This document shows positions 43,817-53,741 of a DNA stretch of 64,000 nucleotides, one piece after another. Origin of the DNA: Calonectria ilicicola (taxonomy: Eukaryota > Ascomycota > Sordariomycetes > Hypocreales > Nectriaceae); contig CP085836.1 in NCBI GenBank assembly GCA_020809705.1, positions 310,001-374,000 on the forward strand, written 5' to 3'. The position numbers and the translations under genes are program-made. The notes under the pieces are model-generated. The model saw only the letters and a list, made by a program, of their open reading frames with translations. It was not told the origin of the DNA and did no database searches. Each line of letters begins with the position of its first letter. The first letter of the stretch is position 1.

Positions 43817-45166
43817 ATGTTGAATGTGATGCCAATTTTGGCTGACTTAGAAAAGGAGTGCCCGGTAGAAGAAAGAGAAGAGAAAGGAACTGATAGCCGT
43901 ACGCAAATTTATGAGAAGTGCGGGGCTACAGTCAAAGGGAGCAAAACGAAGCCCATTCGTCACCAAGCCAGTCATATTTGCCAATCGGCTTCCATCTCCG
44001 AGAAACCGCGATGTGGTATTTGCGGAACCATAGTTTGTAATATCACGAGACATATACGGGATATGCACACTGGCAGCACTGCGCCTCTAGTATGGCTTCG
44101 TCTCCAATTTATCTGACTAACTATGATGTATATCTGACTAACTATGGTGTAGATGAAAAGCAATGGCGAGACAACATTCCAGCCCCAGAAGGCACAATAT
44201 TACCAGAGGAAAGAGAAGATGACCGACTTGTCACAAATTGACTACGACCTCCGCAAGGCTGTTGCTATGGCCATTTCATTTCCCGCCACCTATCGCTACT
44301 CTGGAGGCATTTTCAAAAGCGGTCCACTGGCTGCCGGACCAATCTACCATGTTGGATTGCCTGATATATTTGACAATAAAGGTACCATTCGCCGACAAGC
44401 GAAGTACAACATCGTGAGAGAGAAAGCAAAGGAAATACTCGGACCTAACCGACGTTCTCGACCGGATCCAAAAACATCATTGCGGCCGTCAAGGAAGTGC
44501 AAAATCAAGCTTTGTTCTCCTTTCGAGAATAAGCTGTGGTCTAGTGAGCCGCCAACTAAATTTGTTGAGATAAAGACCAGCATTTGGTCGCCAACCAAGT
44601 TCCCGGAGTGGGAAAAGCCACCGAAATGGCCGTGGGATTGGCCAACGGATCCAACAGCAGCACGACCATCAGCTCCCTCCTGGTGTGAAATCTGTGAGGG
44701 CAAAGTATGCCAATGCATCAACTCGGTCGTACACGGTCCTAGACCGAAAATTGTGCCAGCCGGCGAAATGGGAGACGGCGTCGTATCACAGAGCCATTAC
44801 GATGAAGGGGATTTTTTGGGAGAATTGGTGGGCGAATTGGTGCCCCTACAGACCTATGAAGACGGTTGGGCGGCAGATATTCTGCGCCCTGATATCCAAG
44901 ATAGTGATGAAAAAGAGGACCATATTGCAGTTTGCCAGGTTTATCCTCGGGAATGTGGCAACTGGGTACGCAAGGTGAATCATTCGTGCCAACCTAATAC
45001 GTTATTCGAGACGATTCTGATATCCGCCAGATGGCGGATAATGGTCCGGGCTCTAAAGCGTATTTCACCTGGCGATGTCATAACGGTGGATTATGGGAAG
45101 GAATATTGGGACGGAAACCCCGAAAAGTGTCTTTGTGGCACGGCAGGGTGTTATGGTCTATCCTAA
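43817..45166 (+). CDS. Zinc-finger/SET-domain methyltransferase B
   Basis: Two exons (43817-44089, 44153-45166), 428 residues; the start is the first in-frame ATG with clear protein after it. The 63-nt intron (GTATGG, CTGACTAAC, GTGTAG) falls at the same place as intron 2 of gene A, right after the second zinc finger. Finger 2 is intact (CGICGTIVCNITRHIRDMH); finger 1 is degenerate (EKCGATVKGSKTKPIRHQ, first Cys lost). Then come KFPEWEKPPKWPWDWPTDPT (shared with A), the cysteine cluster CEICEGKVCQC, GDFLGELVGELV, NWVRKVNHSC, GDVITVDYG and the post-SET CLCGTAGC. A probable lysine methyltransferase, substrate unknown. Compared with A it has an Asp/Glu insert (DSDEKEDH) in the SET domain. Confidence 0.88.
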
Positions 45167-45320
45167 AATAGACATTTCTATATAGAGTGACTGACTCGCC
45201 ATCGTCGGATGCAGGAAGCTGTGATACTTCCAGACTCGAATTCACCTAGAGAAGACTCAGGCTTGTTTTAAAAAGGAGTGCTGGTGCCAAGTATCATTTA
45301 AGAATAGTTTAGGGGCCCGA

Positions 45321-45418
45321 GTGGTGTCAACCCGCTGTAGCATGCACCCGTTATAGAGGAGAAGTGGGACAATTTTTGCGACTGAAGAAGTCTTCAGGGC
45401 CCCAGCGCTGTCAAAGCA
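45321..45418 (-). repeat. Dispersed repeat E, copy 1
   Basis: Reverse complement of the tandem units at 59753-59937. Shared core: CCTGAAGACTTCTTCAGTCG and CAAAAATTGTCCCACT. The first of these is a near-palindrome (CTGAAG..CTTCAG). Confidence 0.8.
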
Positions 45419-45499
45419 GCAGCACCATACTTTACCCAAGAGTCAATAAGGCTTAGAGCAACCACTGACCAAGCACAGTGAATTAGATTTGGATATTTA

Positions 45500-45630
45500 C
45501 CGTATCGTACGGCCCAAATGGTACAGGCTCCCGGTTCGCCATTGCATCCAACAGGCAAAAGCTATCGAAGTGCACATGCATATCGGGCGGTCTGCTAACA
45601 GCCTGTACCATACGCGCCGTACGATACAGG
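45500..45630. repeat. 131-bp inverted-repeat element, MITE-like
   Basis: Arms of about 30 bp (CGTATCGTACGGCCCAAATG.. and its complement GCGCCGTACGATACAGG) flank about 70 bp without coding capacity. Each arm is also partly self-complementary around GTAC. No clear target duplication. Confidence 0.7.
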
Positions 45631-45749
45631 CAAGCATCTTCAATTACATTCATGACCCTTTGTTATAAACCCTATCTCTAACTATTTATTTTACGGCTAA
45701 TAAGAGCATGAAAGCCAGATCAGGGGATGATAGAGCACGGATTTCCTGC

Positions 45750-45829
45750 TGTGACAGAAGTGACAGAAGTGACAGAAGTGACAGAAGTGACAGACCTGGC
45801 AGACCTGGCAGACCTGGCACCTGGCACAC
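45750..45829. repeat. 9-bp tandem repeats (GTGACAGAA, CAGACCTGG)
   Basis: Five copies of GTGACAGAA run into three of CAGACCTGG. The reverse complement gives the same pair of motifs as 16493-16541, in the same order. Confidence 0.85.
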
Positions 45830-46165
45830 ATGGCAAACAATTAATTTTACCGCCTTGCCTAGGTAATGCATCACTTCTATGCTAGCTGTTTTTCTTTTCT
45901 TTTCTTTTTTTGGGCATTTACAGTTCTCCTCTTTGTCTTTTCTTTGATCGTAACACAGACGGTTGCTAGGACAAAGGCCATTGTTATCATCGAATTTGCG
46001 ATGTTACACCGTTCTCGACACGCACAAATCAATTTTCATTTCCCTTCATTCGATCTTCGCACTTATTGACTCGCGTCCTGTGACAAAGATCCGAGGTTTT
46101 CAATTCTGAAATTAGGCTCAACAAATTGGAGCTCCATACTTTCCGATTCAACGTCAAGAGCAAAG

Positions 46166-47749
46166 ATGACCGATCGGTTGGAGGAGCGGACGAAGAGTCG
46201 CATAAAAAAAGCTTCATTGGATCTCGGTGTCAAGCCCGAGGAACTCCTACGCGAATTCAACGTTACCTCCAGAGATTTTTGGAGGATCTTCGTCCATTTT
46301 TCGACTGAAAGAGAGCTTCCAGCACTAAGAGTACTATTCAAAGATGTCCGGAATTATCGACTGCAAGCACGTAAAAGGGGGGAAAGTTTGTCGCGCCAGT
46401 GGACCCTCGTGGATGCCAAACGGGTGAAGGCTCGAATTGAAGTCGAAAATAGGCGTACTCCTGTTAGTCCCATCATTGGACAGTCCTCGGATCATACAAA
46501 ACCTATTCACATCGTATGGTGCGGTATCCCAGTTGCGGAGGACATTGGACTTAGCCTTCATGAACGCATCCCTTTTTGCAGCCAGGTCAATGGTATTTTC
46601 CACGAGACAGCCGTGAAGGGTCTCCTCCTAACATCCGAGCTTTCGTCATTAAGCAAGGAATTGGGGCCGTCATTTATATCGAAATCACAAGGCGAAATAT
46701 TTATTCACCAAGACGTCATGACGATGCTCAAGGTCCAAGAGACAAATCTTGCATCCGTGGAGTTCCGCACTGCCAAATGGATGGCGGAGAAAATAAAATC
46801 CAAAACATTAACAGAGCATCTAAAGCATTTTGAATCTTCTCGGGTTGTGGTATTTGCTTCATTTCACGGCCTATGGAAGCAATGCCCGCTTGATATGACA
46901 CAGTTCTATGCATACATGGCGCGAGTTGCCAGTAGCCACGGGAATCTCCGTCTATATCCAAATCAAATCGAAACCACGTTCGCCAACCTCAAAACTAATG
47001 ATATCAGGGCCCTCGACATCATAGCTAGCAATAGCAAAGAGGCTTTTGCCTACCGGCCCCGTACGTGCTTCGGAGAAGGGGATTGTACCATCAGTGATCT
47101 ACCATTGAACAAAACCGTGCTCAAGCGCAGCTGCAGTTTTGGTGGTGAGCACGTTATATTGAATCCAAAGAAGGAAACAAAAATGCTTCAGTGTCGCCGT
47201 CCCCAGTCACGGTCTAAGCCTAGACAAAATCAACAAGCAGATGCAGAGAATTCTTTAGATCTGCTGTGGCACCATCAGGAACGGGTTCCATCCCTAACCC
47301 AGTTCGGTGAATTCAGAGTCTATATTTGCCAGCGTCAAGTCATCAACATTATCTTGACGAGGTGGCATAAGGGAAAACCTGGAGCAGAGCTAGCAGCGAG
47401 GCCAATCAAAGACAGCGACTTTTCCTGGTACTCGCAAGACGAGCATGAGCAAAGGCTCAAGAAAGAGGAGCTGAAGTCGTTTGCTCTTCATGTCAATTCC
47501 GAACTCTTGAATATGCCCGATAGTGAAAGGTGGGAATCTTTACGCGTTGGAGTTCGATTGGATTGTGGAGTATCAGAGTTGTCGAGAGAGGGGCGATTCT
47601 TTTGTCTGGAGGTATCACGATACACATATGCAAATCAAATGGCTGAGTGCACAATTGCCTTTCCTCACTTACTTTACGCAGAGAAATACGGGGCTGCACT
47701 GGCTGACGAACTACATCGGGATCAATTTCCAAAGACCAACAACAGATAG
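46166..47749 (+). CDS. ATP-grasp-like protein
   Basis: 527 residues from an ATG, no intron needed. The N-terminal 110 residues are basic and helical. Residues 115-260 have an alpha/beta look (IHIVWCGIPVAEDIGLSLHE, RVVVFASFHGLW). Residues about 330-350 have LKRSCSFGGEHVIL, which matches the nucleotide-binding Lys/Gly strand-loop of ATP-grasp enzymes. FGEFRVYICQRQVINIILTR resembles the following core strands, and RVGVRLDCGVS..FFCLEVSRYTYANQ has the R-x-D...F-x-x-E pattern of the metal-binding end of the fold (usual last motif is E-x-N; here E-V-S). If correct it would ligate a carboxylate to a nucleophile using ATP. Substrate unknown and no partner genes adjacent. The assignment rests on motif spacing only. 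Confidence 0.6.
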   Translation: MTDRLEERTKSRIKKASLDLGVKPEELLREFNVTSRDFWRIFVHFSTERELPALRVLFKDVRNYRLQARKRGESLSRQWTLVDAKRVKARIEVENRRTPVSPIIGQSSDHTKPIHIVWCGIPVAEDIGLSLHERIPFCSQVNGIFHETAVKGLLLTSELSSLSKELGPSFISKSQGEIFIHQDVMTMLKVQETNLASVEFRTAKWMAEKIKSKTLTEHLKHFESSRVVVFASFHGLWKQCPLDMTQFYAYMARVASSHGNLRLYPNQIETTFANLKTNDIRALDIIASNSKEAFAYRPRTCFGEGDCTISDLPLNKTVLKRSCSFGGEHVILNPKKETKMLQCRRPQSRSKPRQNQQADAENSLDLLWHHQERVPSLTQFGEFRVYICQRQVINIILTRWHKGKPGAELAARPIKDSDFSWYSQDEHEQRLKKEELKSFALHVNSELLNMPDSERWESLRVGVRLDCGVSELSREGRFFCLEVSRYTYANQMAECTIAFPHLLYAEKYGAALADELHRDQFPKTNNR

Positions 47750-49096
47750 ATTAGGGAGGATGCAAAAAGAAAAAAAAACAAAATTAATGATTAATAGGTG
47801 GTTCAAAGATCCCAACATCACTACAAGCTAAACTGTGCACATACTTGAGTCAGATGCGTGGGTTTATGGCAACCATGTTTCAACTGAACTGCGTGTCCCC
47901 AAAGTAAGTAGACTAGATCATTTAAAGATTAATTGTACACGGTTACATCTATAGAAATAATAAACTAGAGAGCTTACCTATAAAAGGAAATAGGCCCATG
48001 GTAAGGACGAAGAGCAAATGTTACGATAATTGAGTGCTTCAATCCTTTCTTTCTCCCTCGAATAATTCGATCTCATTTAGTTATTTTCTCTATATTTGTT
48101 TCACTTGTTTTATCAATGGATAGCTACGGCTCCTTGTGCATTGAGTTGGAAATTGATGCTCTTGATTTCTCTATCTAGAAGGGCTCTGCCTAGATCTTTT
48201 ATAGCTGTTGTTGCTAGCTGTTGGAGGTTGCCGTTGAAGGCGGCCTCCGGCTTCGGGGTGTTAAGGTTTGATCGACATGACGATCAGGACTTGGCCTCGA
48301 TAGTCAATTGGCCGGGCAGGGCCCGTGGTCAATAGATTGATAACACAGGTTAGTGTGTTATTTAGTATGGTGTTTTGGGGCCGACTGCGGCCGTGACCAT
48401 CTTCCTTTTACATTTATCCCAATGCCGGCTAGCCCGGGCATTTGACCTACGTAACACTGTAACAGCCGTCTGTATGAGCGATTGAGACCACGTGTGAGTG
48501 TAACATGTTTGTTCGCCGCTGAATTATGTTAACGTCACTTTCACTACTGAGCCTAAAACTTAAGACTTACTACATATACTTTAAGTATCAGTTACAGTTA
48601 CAAGCAATTGTTGACGTCAGCTAGGAATATATCCACATTTTGTGCTTCAGGGCAGAGTTCCCTGGAGCGGGTGGGGTATTGTTCTCTGGTACCATTATCG
48701 GTGCGGCGGATGGGCGAGTATACGCTGGAGTCAAGGTCGACGCCATCTCTGAAGCGGCCTGTCAGCCACGGCCGGTAATTTTCCGGCTGGTCGCACCGCT
48801 GAGGTTCTCAAAAGCATCTTCGCCGCAGGCAGTAGAGATGATTTGAACACCTTAGAAGCCAAAAACAAGGGCCACCTAATCGGGTCAGAAATATTTTGGG
48901 AACCTACTTCCGTATTCAGCCTTAGTCACTGTTGAAGGTTGAGTAGGAGCCTCGTCGTGCTCAATCACTTTGTTTCTCTCTGAAGAAGCGACCTTCAAAG
49001 CCAAAGATAGATTTAATGGTTATTCATTACTATGTTCTATTAGTTGCCTATGCCATGACTCATAACGGGCAATTCGATCCTCAATAAAGAACTTGT
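47750..49096. other. Intergenic with repeat A
   Basis: No supported gene; repeat A copy 2 at 48109-48507. A 68-codon frame at 48640-48846 shows no resemblance. Confidence 0.4.
48109..48507 (-). repeat. Dispersed repeat A, copy 2
   Basis: Similar to 41310-41833. The minus-strand frame continues further here: IKDLGRALLDREIKS and then NAQGAVAIH before two stops. Just left of it, at about 48018, TGTTACGATAA mirrors the right end GAGTGTAACA, so a TG..CA LTR of about 490 bp is one reading. Confidence 0.6.
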
Positions 49097-50401
49097 TTAA
49101 TCTCCTAACACAGCTAACTCAAACCACGGCCAATATACATCAGTGGACCAGGCAGCTACCATCTGTATGAAAGTGATGATTTGACAGATTCCCTGGATTC
49201 TGTCTGTTGACCCAATCAGGATCTTGTCCCATATGATTGTCTCTGCTGTATAACCCCTGTCGGCCTCATGGCCCTGCGTCGCAGCAATGAATATCCATTC
49301 ATGGCCCTGGATAATAACGCCAGGCAGAAACTCGAGGTTTACTCCACCCGTATGGCCCTTGGTAAGTTCGCGTAGACGCTTCCAATGGCTAGACATCCAC
49401 GTGCTCATTTGTTCCAGTGCTGCCGGCCATTCTTGGCCTTGGAGCTTTGTTTCGATGCTAAGTACGATGGGGCTTTTCGTAATAGGTTGATAGGATGTAT
49501 GGTTGATAGAATCATGCGGCCGCTGCCTAAAGATGGTGTATATGTGTTTTTCCAGGCAAGATCCTAGCAGGGGCTTCACGCAGAGGCAGAAGTCGACCCG
49601 CTTGCCCTGGTTGCTAGGGGTGGTAGGTGTGATGTATGGCTTCGCAACTTTAGCAGTTGTTCTGTAGTTTGGATAGGTTAGAAAAGTACAGGGGGACTTT
49701 TATAGGGGTAAAACGTACACATTGAATGTTTTGACTTCGAATAAACGAGAAGTAGGTTCATTAGTCTTCGCTAACTCAAGGGCAGCTTTGAGCAATGGGA
49801 AGTGAACAATACAATTCCAAGACGACTCGGAATGTCCTTCACGCTCACATTCCATGGCGTCACTCCAAAAACGTTTGAGAGAAATGCTGTCTGGTAGCTT
49901 GCCAAGCTGTTCTCGATTACCCTTGTTGTCAATGAGGTGGTCAGAGTCGAGAATGTCTTTGAAGAGACGGTCTTGGACGTCCTGACATGATTTTATTGAC
50001 TCGAAATCCGTCTTCGATAGGATTGCTTGACCGATCGACATTCGCTTGACTTGGGCAAGGAATTTCTCAAGGGTAGGCGGGGGTGTTTCTGTTCCACTAA
50101 AGGGCAGATAGTCAACAACGTCTTCGGATCGCAACTCAGCTATGGCTCTTGAAGGGCTAGTTCGAGGCCTAGGGGATGCTTCCTTGCCCATATTGCCGAT
50201 TGAGAAATCGGAATTTGCCACGGAATCCATAGCGCGGCCTCGAGTCGAAGGAGTGCCGATCTCCCGTCGTGGTCTTTTCGAGGGTGGCGACCCGTGGTTC
50301 GACATCGGAGGCGATAGGATGGGCTGGTTGAGCGTCTGCCTTATCGTCTCAGGAGGGGGGATTGTCGCTAACCACTCGTCTATGAGTTGGGAATCGGCCA
50401 T
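49097..50401 (-). CDS. PD-(D/E)XK nuclease-like domain protein
   Basis: Two exons (50401-49719, 49661-49097), 415 residues. The 57-nt intron (GTACGT, TCTAACC, CTACAG) restores FNVTTAKVAKPYITPT followed by QGKRVDFCLCVKP. This matches the layout of a large ascomycete family annotated as PD-(D/E)XK nuclease-like: a disordered N-terminus (SPPSKRPRRE, likely nuclear signal), a helical middle (ESSWNCIVHFPLLKAALEL), a strand with an Asp (KRVDFCLCV), then SINHTSYQPI and IVLSIETKLQG, the E-x-K of the fold, followed by WMSSHWKRLREL. The family is abundant and mostly uncharacterised; nuclease activity is not established. No damage seen. It lies alone, 1.3 kb from the ATP-grasp-like gene. Confidence 0.85.
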
Positions 50402-52103
50402 GCCACACTTTGTAAGTATTTTCTACAAACGATGGGATATCTGAGCCTGGCTCTTGTTATGTTGAAGGATAGTAGGCAGGTGCGCAGGTTTACTCCGAAA
50501 TTATTTTTACTTCGCAGCAGCCCCGAAGCAGGCAGGTGTTCTTGAATTCAAAATGCTGTTGACTAACCTAAACATCCAACTTGAAACTCATTTAGTCTAG
50601 GTTTCCCTTGCCCAGGTCATCTTCCGACTTAAAGAGCTTTCACCCCATGATCTCTATGCTCCCTGTTGTATTGCTTTAGTGGCGAGCACGAATCGGAGTA
50701 GGTGAGCATGCTCCCGCTCATCTTCCTTCTAAAGGAGGTGCTGTGGATAGTGTCGCTTCCGTCTCCTCTCCTTCCTTTCTCCATGACATCAATGTAATAG
50801 CTGGCGCTCAGGGAACATATTGATTGCCAGTAAAGTCACGGATCCAGACCTTTCGGAGTCTTGAAGGATCGCATATTTGTTTTCAGTACACCTTTAAGAC
50901 GCCTCTAGAAACTTTGGTAAAAGTAAAAGAAAACTCTATCCATCCTTGTGCATATTGCCACAGCCGAGACATCTTCCATCGCACACCACAAAATGGGAAA
51001 ATTATGTCCACTCTCCATCTCGCGCATACCAAAGTACAGCAAACCAATGCACTTACAAGTGCAATCTCAATCATTTCGACGAGTTAATATATTTTTAACC
51101 GTATCGTTTTGCTTCTGATAAATGCGCTGGCCACCATCGCAAAGGTTGAAAGGTGATTGAGCATATTAACCTTGAGAAAGTGATCTTGGCCATCATCAAG
51201 GGGTGTACCAAAGCAGAAGCTATACGCCATGTCATCGCTGCTCTAATACATGTGTAGAATCTAGGCTAGCACTAAATCTCATGCAGCTAGCATTGCAAGC
51301 TGCACCATTGCCTGCCGATGTAAAGGAATCAGACCATCACGCCAAGATAGTTGCATAGCTCCCACACCATATTTGTAGAGATAGTCAACTCGGCGGGATG
51401 TGGAAAGAAGGCTTGAGTTGGATGGCTTGAGTTGGGGCAGGGAATGCATTTTAATACTAGACTCCAGACTCTTCTATCAAGATCTTCGAGATGGCCTTTT
51501 TAGGTTATCACAATGTTTGGTAGCTTTCTTGTTTTGGATTCGCACCCGCAAGCCTTACTTTGCGTATTGACCTTTCTAGGTAGTTAGACCTGTGTATAAG
51601 TAAAAAAAGAGAATACACTCACTAAAAACTCTATCTTCTTCAAACGGGGCTGAAGACTGACGCTTAGCTAGAGGCTGTGGAAATCTAAAAATGCCGTTTA
51701 TGAAAACAGTATTTGTGTGGGACTCAGGCTATTGGAAGCAGCGAAAATCACGGATGTTGGAAAACGAGCTGTGAGAAGCAACAGAAATCACAGCTTTGTC
51801 TATATCTCGGCCAGTACAATCAACATCAGGGGCTTGTAGGAACTCTGAGTAGAAACCAAACATCGAAGCACTAACGAACAGAAGGAAAATCGATGAAGCT
51901 GGTACAGGTTGAGAGAGGTATATTGAATTTTTAGGGGGCTGCCGCCAGGATGAGGCATCCAAAAGATCCCATTATTGAATTTAGCCAGGTATTGCCCTTG
52001 AGTACCGTAAAACTGAAAGTTCCTAAAATGACATCCAATTTTAGGTGGTGTAAAACACAGGCATCGGGCGATGTCTCAGCGTAACGAGGTCTTCCTTCGT
52101 CAA
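50402..52103. other. Intergenic with repeat C
   Basis: No supported gene. Repeat C copy 2 is at 51443-51640. Confidence 0.4.
51443..51640. repeat. Dispersed repeat C, copy 2
   Basis: Diverged match to 11938-12130, same orientation; see that entry for landmarks. Confidence 0.5.
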
Positions 52104-53741
52104 CTATTGCTCTCTGTCCGATGTGTCAACAAGCGTGAACCCCTTGTCAATCAGGACATCGGCTGCGATAGCAGTACACCAATCTTTCATCACCCCTTGA
52201 TTCTCACCTCCAGGGGCATATCGGAAGAAGCCAACAACCTGGCCCTCTTGAGTCCAAATTGCGCTCCCGCACATCCCAGCCTGAAGGTTTGTTCCTGAAT
52301 CCTGTCCCATGTAATACCATTTTGAAAAGATCCAATGTTGCTCTAGCTCATGGACGTCGTCCGTGGGAACTCGCTGATAAGCCTGTCCTAAGAGAATGCC
52401 TTCAATATAGCCAGTATCTGGCGAGTCCAAAAGTACAAGATCACCCTTTTTAGTCTCTTTAGACCGGACGAGGTGTTTCAGTCTGACCGGTTCCGTGATG
52501 TTCTCGCTTTCAAATGTCACATTGACAAATTTCTCATCTGGGCTCAGCTTGACCAATGCTATATCCGTGTGAGAAATTTCGTAAATCATCTCGCCTATTT
52601 TTCTTCCATTGGAAGGAAGAGCATGGTTCACATCGGTACCACATTCAGCCGGAAATCCGTGCGCAGCAACGGTCATGTATTCATTCCCGAAACTGTCTTT
52701 GACAAGAACACCAGTTGTCGTGGCCTGGAACATACCAGGCTTATCCGGAATATAGCCAGATGTGACCCTCATGCCAGGCTGCAACATCTCGTATTGTGTT
52801 TGGTCGGGGTTTCCCGGAGTCGGGTCAGTTTGTCGTCGTGCTTGAGGGAAGCGTGGACTCCCTATCTGGTCGTCATACAGATACGTACACATTATCTGAC
52901 CTGCTCTGGAAGGGAGTTTGGTTGTATCAACACCCCGATGTTCCAATACGATGATCAAGTAGTTGTCCCAGTACATAACCTGGGTAATAGAAATTTGCAG
53001 GGTCAGGAAGTGGATGCGAATGGCGTCAAAGAGTGGAGTCCAGGGTTCCATATGGCGTCCGTTGAGGTTGTCGGCAATACTCCCGTTCTTGCTAGGCACA
53101 TGGTCTCCCATGGGCATGGGATTGAAATCGGGACCAGGGTTAAGGGCAAGATATAAGGGTAGACCAGCAATGGTCTTTGGCCAAGGTTTAGGAGGCATCT
53201 CGGACACATAAATGAACAGAAAAAAGTCATCGCACCCAACACTTTTGGTTCCCGGGAATATTCGACTCAAGATCTCCATGTTCTCAGGCTTGGAATAGTC
53301 CTGTGGATTATTTTGGAGATCGAACGGAACGGTAATCTGTTGGGCTTTGGGTAGCAAGGTTGATGATTGGAGCGGTGGACCTCGGGTATGTGCGCTTTTA
53401 CCAAACAAGAACGGCTGGAGAGGCTCTCGTGCATCTATAATCAGGGTTATTTCAAAATCAATTTCATTAGAATATGACCAGCACGTACCTATGAGGGCTT
53501 CTTGTGCGACAGCAGGCCATCTTAAAGCGTTGACGTCGGGACGTTTGATCTTGCTCTGGAGGGGGTCTGACGGTCCAGGGCGAAGAACCACGGCAATTTG
53601 TTTAGGGGAGCGGGCTTCGTACGAAGGGGTGACTCGACGTTTCTGTGACTGTGGCCGGGATTTACCTGAGGCCAGAGGAGATACTAGCAAAAGCTCCGCA
53701 TGAAGCGGGCGATCGGGTGTGGAGGGAGCCTCCATTGTCAT
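52104..53741 (-). CDS. Trypsin-like (chymotrypsin-fold) serine protease
   Basis: About 545 residues without intron; start at the ATG at 53741 (a second in-frame ATG lies two codons later). The C-terminal third has the S1-type triad in order: YMTVAAHGFPAECG (His), ISHTDIALVKLSPDE (Asp) and QAGMCGSAIWTQEGQVVGFF (Ser in the GxxGSA context, normally GDSGG). The N-terminal 330 residues do not match a family known to me; they include a Pro-rich stretch and IHFLTLQISITQVMYWDNYL. No signal peptide, so it is probably intracellular. Fungal trypsin-fold proteases of this kind can occur as effector domains of NLR systems, but the gene is 11 kb from the NLR here. Cys precedes the catalytic Ser, as GMCGSA. 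Confidence 0.82.
   Translation of the reverse strand: MTMEAPSTPDRPLHAELLLVSPLASGKSRPQSQKRRVTPSYEARSPKQIAVVLRPGPSDPLQSKIKRPDVNALRWPAVAQEALIGTCWSYSNEIDFEITLIIDAREPLQPFLFGKSAHTRGPPLQSSTLLPKAQQITVPFDLQNNPQDYSKPENMEILSRIFPGTKSVGCDDFFLFIYVSEMPPKPWPKTIAGLPLYLALNPGPDFNPMPMGDHVPSKNGSIADNLNGRHMEPWTPLFDAIRIHFLTLQISITQVMYWDNYLIIVLEHRGVDTTKLPSRAGQIMCTYLYDDQIGSPRFPQARRQTDPTPGNPDQTQYEMLQPGMRVTSGYIPDKPGMFQATTTGVLVKDSFGNEYMTVAAHGFPAECGTDVNHALPSNGRKIGEMIYEISHTDIALVKLSPDEKFVNVTFESENITEPVRLKHLVRSKETKKGDLVLLDSPDTGYIEGILLGQAYQRVPTDDVHELEQHWIFSKWYYMGQDSGTNLQAGMCGSAIWTQEGQVVGFFRYAPGGENQGVMKDWCTAIAADVLIDKGFTLVDTSDREQ

Larger units (their letters stand above)
45167..46165. other. Intergenic with three repeat structures
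   Basis: No supported gene. Contains repeat E (45321-45418), an inverted repeat (45500-45630) and a 9-bp tandem repeat (45750-45829). Confidence 0.45.

Noticed and set aside
45686..45874. Frame with PGLPGLPG/LLSLLS repeats
   Set aside because: It is a translation of the 9-bp tandem repeat and not a collagen-like or membrane protein.
52473..53156. 227-codon + strand frame opposite the serine protease
   Set aside because: The minus strand has the full His/Asp/Ser motif series; the + frame has no resemblance to any family.
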